NCBI GenBank assembly: GCA_029820295.1
Contig: JALGVA010000012.1
Span: 1 to 55,568, forward strand
Direction: 5' to 3'
DNA: 55,568 bases
Source: Candidatus Zipacnadia bacterium
GTDB taxonomy: Bacteria; Armatimonadota; Zipacnadia; Zipacnadales; UBA5352
Numbering within the stretch: the stretch's first letter is position 1; each line of letters begins with the position of its first letter. Below are positions 51,954 through 55,568 of this stretch, in pieces. A model generated the notes under the pieces. That model was not told where the DNA came from, did no database searches, and saw nothing but the letters and a program-made list of their open reading frames with translations. The translations under genes and the position numbers were made by a program.

Positions 51954-52877
51954 TCAGTCCTCCGGCGTCGCCGCCAGGATCCTGTCGAGCGCATCGCGGC
52001 GATACTCGCGCCAGGTCTCCAGCCCGAACTCCGCGATGATGTCCGCGATGGTCACGTCCTCCATCTCCGACGCCAGCGTGAACTTGCCCTCCGGGTGCGT
52101 GATGTTGAGCGTCACCCCCGGCCCGTACTTCTCCCGGATCGCGTCCCACTGCTCGCGGTTCCTGTCCTGGTGGAAGCACTCGCGGTCGAGGTTCACGTCG
52201 GCGCTGGCGATGGGGTACTGGTAACCGGTCTTCACCAGGGGCAGCCCGGTCATGTCGATGATCGCGTTGATGTGCCCGCCCCACGAGGACATCAGATAGA
52301 AGCCGAACTCCTGCGCCCAGAACTCGAGCTGCCGCCCGGCGTCATACATCGACGGCCAGCACACCACCTGCGCGCCGTTCTCATGCAGTCGCTGGCCGAC
52401 CTCGGGGAAGTTCATGTCGAAGCAGATGGCGAAGCCCACGCGCCCGAAGTCGGCCTCGAAGGCCGGCGCGTCCGAGCCGGGCGTAATGCCGGCCTCAAGC
52501 TCCCCGCGCGTCGGGCGCATCTTGTGGTAGACGCCGACCACCTCGCCCGCGCGATCGACCAGCGCGGCCGCGTTGTAGAAACGCCCGTCGCGCGCCTCGA
52601 CGGTGGTGGCGACGCCGTAGCAGTTGTTGCGGCGGCAGGCCTCGCCGACGGCGTCGGTGGTCGGCCCGGGGATGGGCTCGGCCCACTTCTCCCACTCGTC
52701 GAATGCGAAGTGCCGCTGGGCGAAGATCTCGGGCAGGCACACGAGGTCGGAGCCATCCTGCGCGGCACGGTCGATCATCTCGACGGCCTGGCGGCGGTTG
52801 GACTCGAGCTGCGCCTCGCCCTCGGCCTCCTTCCTGGGGCTCCAGGAGACGGTGGTCAGTCGCGCGTAGCGGGCCAT
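51954..52877 (-). CDS. Carbon-nitrogen hydrolase (nitrilase superfamily)
   Basis: A 307-residue protein of usual length. The catalytic triad is complete: E50 (CLPEIFA), K119 (VYHKMRPT) and C152 (FAICFDMNFPE). The family hydrolyses amides or nitriles; the substrate is not evident, but a link to Rid/amine chemistry or N-acyl removal in the neighbourhood is plausible. GGAGG lies seven bases before the ATG. It lies 42 bases before the fucosidase gene, probably in one operon. Confidence 0.92.
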   Translation of the reverse strand: MARYARLTTVSWSPRKEAEGEAQLESNRRQAVEMIDRAAQDGSDLVCLPEIFAQRHFAFDEWEKWAEPIPGPTTDAVGEACRRNNCYGVATTVEARDGRFYNAAALVDRAGEVVGVYHKMRPTRGELEAGITPGSDAPAFEADFGRVGFAICFDMNFPEVGQRLHENGAQVVCWPSMYDAGRQLEFWAQEFGFYLMSSWGGHINAIIDMTGLPLVKTGYQYPIASADVNLDRECFHQDRNREQWDAIREKYGPGVTLNITHPEGKFTLASEMEDVTIADIIAEFGLETWREYRRDALDRILAATPED

Positions 52878-53178
52878 GCGGACACCTCCGGCATCGCAGT
52901 CGTGATGGCCCAGGCACCTTCGCCCCGCGCGCCACTGAGGCCTTCAGCGAGGAAGAGTGCCAAGGGGGTTGACGTGCCGTGATGAGGGGCCGCCCGGGGT
53001 GAGATGAGGTGAGCCACGCGGGCCTCATCTCAGTCGCCTGACCGGCCCGTCGTTCCCGCGGCCCTGTCGAGCCACTGCCGCGTGTCGGCGCGCCGAGAAG
53101 GTGACGGTACCCCGACGGCAACGACAATCCCCCGCCGACAGGAGTGTCGGCGGCACAGCATAATGAGGGCTCGCGCGC
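52878..53178. other. Intergenic gap (301 bases) with one stem-loop
   Basis: Between the partial secreted gene (ends 53179) and the nitrilase gene (starts 52877), both on minus strand. No gene seen. Besides the stem-loop at 53132-53153 described separately, it should hold the promoter for the nitrilase – fucosidase – Ig-like unit. Confidence 0.6.
53132..53153 (-). terminator. Perfect 9-bp stem-loop, probable terminator
   Basis: CCGCCGACA (53132-53140) and TGTCGGCGG (53145-53153) pair perfectly around a GGAG loop, 25 bases downstream of the partial gene's stop. A run of U is lacking after it on the minus strand, so it may act as an atypical terminator or an mRNA 3' stabiliser. Confidence 0.5.
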
Positions 53179-55568
53179 CTACTCTCCCTCCACCACCCCC
53201 CACCAGCCATCCAGCGCCGGGACGGTGATGGCCTCATCCATCGGCACACGCGCGCCGGTCAGCAGTTCCGTCGCCTGCGCGGAGTATCCCGGCGCGCCGA
53301 GCTGCACCGGGATGGGCTCCTGCGAGAGGTTCGTGACCGCGATCAGCAGCCGGTCATCCAGGCGCCAGGCGAAGGCGCGCAGCTCGCGTGAGGGCCCCGG
53401 GGCGATCTGCACCAGCGCGTCGTCGCGCTCGCCCTGCCACAGGAACTCGGCCGCGCGCGCCAGCAGGTTGTGCCACTTGACCAGCTTGTGCTGGTAGCGG
53501 CCGTCGAGCGCGCCGTCGAAGTGCCCGCCCCAGAACGAGACGCCGCGCGCGCCCTGGGCGATGATCGTCTGGATCTGCGCGTCGAGGATCTGCGGGTCGC
53601 TCCAGCGCGTGGCGCTGCCCAGCGGGTAGATGATCGACGAGCAGAAGATGACCGGGATGTCCACGACCTCGAGCGTGTCCTGCACGGTGTCGATGCCCGA
53701 CTGCACCGAACCGATGCCCGCGTCATCGAACCACATATCCGAGTAGTCGGCGGGCAGCGTGTAGTGCGGGGTCTCGACCTCGGTGAGGAACTGCGCGGCC
53801 CTGGACACGTCGATGGTCGCGGACTCGATGGTGTTGTTGTAGTCGTAGCCGGCCACCCACGCCTGCATCGGGCACTCCGGCAGCGCCGCCCACGCCGCGT
53901 CGCGGATCGCCCGCACATAGAGCGCGCCCTGCCAGCAGCGGAAGCCGATCCACTGCTCGCGGTAGCGCCCCTCGGGTTGCACGTCCGCGGGCCAATCCAC
54001 GTCGGCGAGGCCGGTATACTCGATGAACGCCTTGCGGCAGCGCCCATTGAAGCACAGGGGCATGGCGCACTCGTAGTCGAGCATGAAGCCGTCGCAGCCG
54101 GTGGCGCGCATCTTCTCGGTGACGGTCTGCAGGAACTCCCCGTAGGTCCCGGCCCCCTCAGCGATGATGACCGGGCAGAAGCCCGAGCTGTGGGGGCTGC
54201 CCTCGGGCGCGCGCTCGTCTTCGGTGGGCTGGAAGCTGGGTGGGCACTGGGTCGAGTAGTGCCACCAGGAGTAGAGGAAGGGCGAGATGCCGTGCGCGCG
54301 GCAGGCAGCGACGATGTCGCCGGTCCCGCCGCCGTGCAGGCGCTTGACGCCGATGCGCGCGCATGAGGCCATCATCGCATCCAGCACCACCGCGCGGTCG
54401 GCGGAGTCGTGCGCGACCATGCCCTCCCACAGGCTCAGGCCCAGGTCCTCGGGCGGCCCCGCGGCCAGCTCGGGCAGCGCCGGCAGCACGCGCACCGCCA
54501 TCTCGCGCCACGGGCCCTCTCCCGACTCGGCCACCAGGCGCGCGCGCACGGTCCCGCCGTCGGCCGCCGCCCCCGCGACGCAGTGCAGGTGCAGCGCGGG
54601 CGTCTGGCGGCTGCGCGGCCAGATGGCCCAGCCGGGCCGGTCGGGATCATCGAACGAGACGCCGCGGAAGTCGGCGGGCAGCGTGAAGTCCGGGATGGCG
54701 ATAATCAGCCGCGTGCCGCCTTCGATCGCCTCACGCGTGACCTGCACCGCGTGCGGGCCGAAGGTGATCTCGCGCACGTCGATGCCCGCAGGGACCTCGA
54801 CCTCGAAGCGCGGCGCGCGTGCGTTGTGCGTCGGGTCGAGGTTCGCGTACACCAGCGCGAGCCGCTGCCACGCGCCGTCGGCGAACCACAGCGTGTCCTC
54901 GGTGGCCGGGTTTGTGGCATTCGGCCAGAACGCGACCTGGAGGCCCGACGGGTCGGCCTCGCCGACGGCGGCGCGGGCCTCGGCGCTGGCGAGAAGCTGC
55001 TGCGCCAGCGGCGCGGGGTCGCCGACGATCACGTCATCGACCTCGACGCGCGTGATGCGCGTGCTGCGGCCGTAGTTGTTGTCGAAGTCCGGGTTCGCGT
55101 TGGCCGGGGGCATGTAGCCCTTGCCGATGATGAGCGTCGGCGCGCCCTGCCACGCCTCCGCGCGCGGAACGGTCGCGACCTGCGCCGGCTCCCCGCCGGG
55201 TTCCCCGAACAGCACGCCGATCTCGTCCGCGCGCATCTCCAGCGCCACGCGGTACCAGACGCCGGCGATGATGGGCCGCAGGTTGCCGGTGGCGCCGCCC
55301 CCGCCGCCATCGGCCCAGTTCACGCGCAGCGAGTAGGTCAGGCTCACCATCACCTGCACCCAGTTCGTCTCATTCCAGTAGAGGATCACGCCCGGCGACC
55401 ACGAGGCGGCGGTGTCGTTGATATTGAGCAGGTCCACCTGCACGCGGCCGAAGCCCTCCGGCAGCGGCGTCTCCACGTGGTTGTAGCGGTTGTCGAGCGT
55501 TTGCAGGACCAGCACCTGGCGCTGGACATCAATGGTCACCGAGGCCTCGGCGGAGCTGTCCACGGTCC
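53179..55568 (-). CDS. Secreted TIM-barrel glycoside-hydrolase-like protein (5' end outside window)
   Basis: A protein of at least 795 residues; the frame is open to the window edge, so the true start and any signal peptide lie beyond it. The visible N-terminal 330 residues are beta-sandwich, LamG-like at first (WSPGVILYWNETNWVQVMV, GVWYRVALEM). The region from about 360 to 700 looks like a barrel: GVKRLHGGGTGDIV, CDGFMLDYECAMPLCF and ARGVSFWGGHFDG; Asp/Glu in the LDYE segment are candidate acids. A short C-terminal beta domain follows. I cannot assign a family. It is the first gene before the nitrilase unit, 301 bases away. Confidence 0.8.
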   Translation of the reverse strand, partial: TVDSSAEASVTIDVQRQVLVLQTLDNRYNHVETPLPEGFGRVQVDLLNINDTAASWSPGVILYWNETNWVQVMVSLTYSLRVNWADGGGGGATGNLRPIIAGVWYRVALEMRADEIGVLFGEPGGEPAQVATVPRAEAWQGAPTLIIGKGYMPPANANPDFDNNYGRSTRITRVEVDDVIVGDPAPLAQQLLASAEARAAVGEADPSGLQVAFWPNATNPATEDTLWFADGAWQRLALVYANLDPTHNARAPRFEVEVPAGIDVREITFGPHAVQVTREAIEGGTRLIIAIPDFTLPADFRGVSFDDPDRPGWAIWPRSRQTPALHLHCVAGAAADGGTVRARLVAESGEGPWREMAVRVLPALPELAAGPPEDLGLSLWEGMVAHDSADRAVVLDAMMASCARIGVKRLHGGGTGDIVAACRAHGISPFLYSWWHYSTQCPPSFQPTEDERAPEGSPHSSGFCPVIIAEGAGTYGEFLQTVTEKMRATGCDGFMLDYECAMPLCFNGRCRKAFIEYTGLADVDWPADVQPEGRYREQWIGFRCWQGALYVRAIRDAAWAALPECPMQAWVAGYDYNNTIESATIDVSRAAQFLTEVETPHYTLPADYSDMWFDDAGIGSVQSGIDTVQDTLEVVDIPVIFCSSIIYPLGSATRWSDPQILDAQIQTIIAQGARGVSFWGGHFDGALDGRYQHKLVKWHNLLARAAEFLWQGERDDALVQIAPGPSRELRAFAWRLDDRLLIAVTNLSQEPIPVQLGAPGYSAQATELLTGARVPMDEAITVPALDGWWGVVEGE

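Overview
This is a bacterial, very GC-rich chromosomal segment, mostly coding, with strong purine-rich ribosome binding sites (GGAGG-type) before most genes. It carries a DUF1549/DUF1553 – DUF1501 – pre-peptidase-domain gene group, a DUF6785-type membrane protein, heparinase II/III-like and DUF4838/DUF4091/DUF5010-like proteins, and several Gfo/Idh and xylose-isomerase-like enzymes. That mix is typical of uncultured Planctomycetota, Armatimonadota, Hydrogenedentota or Lentisphaerota-like bacteria. I cannot place the phylum more closely from the sequence alone. No insertion sequence, phage gene, CRISPR array or plasmid function is visible.

Layout. 1-286: end of a tRNA-Cys, a G-rich short repeat, and a tRNA-Leu(UAA). 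312-8113 (minus): a secreted heparinase II/III-like protein, a Gfo/Idh oxidoreductase and a secreted TIM-barrel-like protein. 8309-9572 (plus): a compact ArsR – NifX-like – SAM methyltransferase operon, divergent from the heparinase gene, with a small inverted repeat between. 9621-14824: a DUF6785-type polytopic membrane protein divergent from a secreted GH10-like protein and an unrecognised companion. 14849-18804 (minus): a secreted double beta-helix protein and a ceramidase-like protein. 19005-23071 (plus): RidA-like, DUF5010-like and transglutaminase-like proteins. 23068-29148 (minus): two very large secreted glycosidase-like proteins. 29516-35945 (minus): DUF1549/1553, DUF1501, pre-peptidase-domain protein and a two-domain Rid protein. 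36154-42139 (plus): DegT aminotransferase, sugar isomerase, beta-helix protein, 14-repeat WD40 protein and an iron-sulfur flavoprotein. 42155-47067 (minus): a GH32-like enzyme and a DUF4091 protein. 47357-49324 (plus): an asparagine-synthetase-like protein without the glutaminase cysteine. 49397-55568 (minus): a truncated-by-window TIM-barrel protein, a nitrilase-family amidase, an alpha-L-fucosidase and a small Ig-like protein.

Taken together the window reads as a broad glycan-degradation region. At least a dozen proteins carry signal peptides and have carbohydrate-active or carbohydrate-binding folds. Intracellular oxidoreductases, isomerases and Rid/amidase enzymes could process released sugars. 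There is no SusC/SusD pair, TonB receptor, ABC transporter or recognisable sulfatase, so uptake is not explained by this window, except possibly by the DUF6785 membrane protein. The most unusual parts are the ArsR/NifX-like/methyltransferase operon, the glutaminase-dead Asn-synthetase homologue, the Rid proteins (one lacking the catalytic arginine, one a tandem-domain form tied to DUF1501), and the operon that joins PLP, isomerase, beta-helix, WD40 and Fe-S flavoprotein genes.

Several starts were moved inward from the longest open frame, using ribosome binding sites and signal peptides; these are noted per gene.
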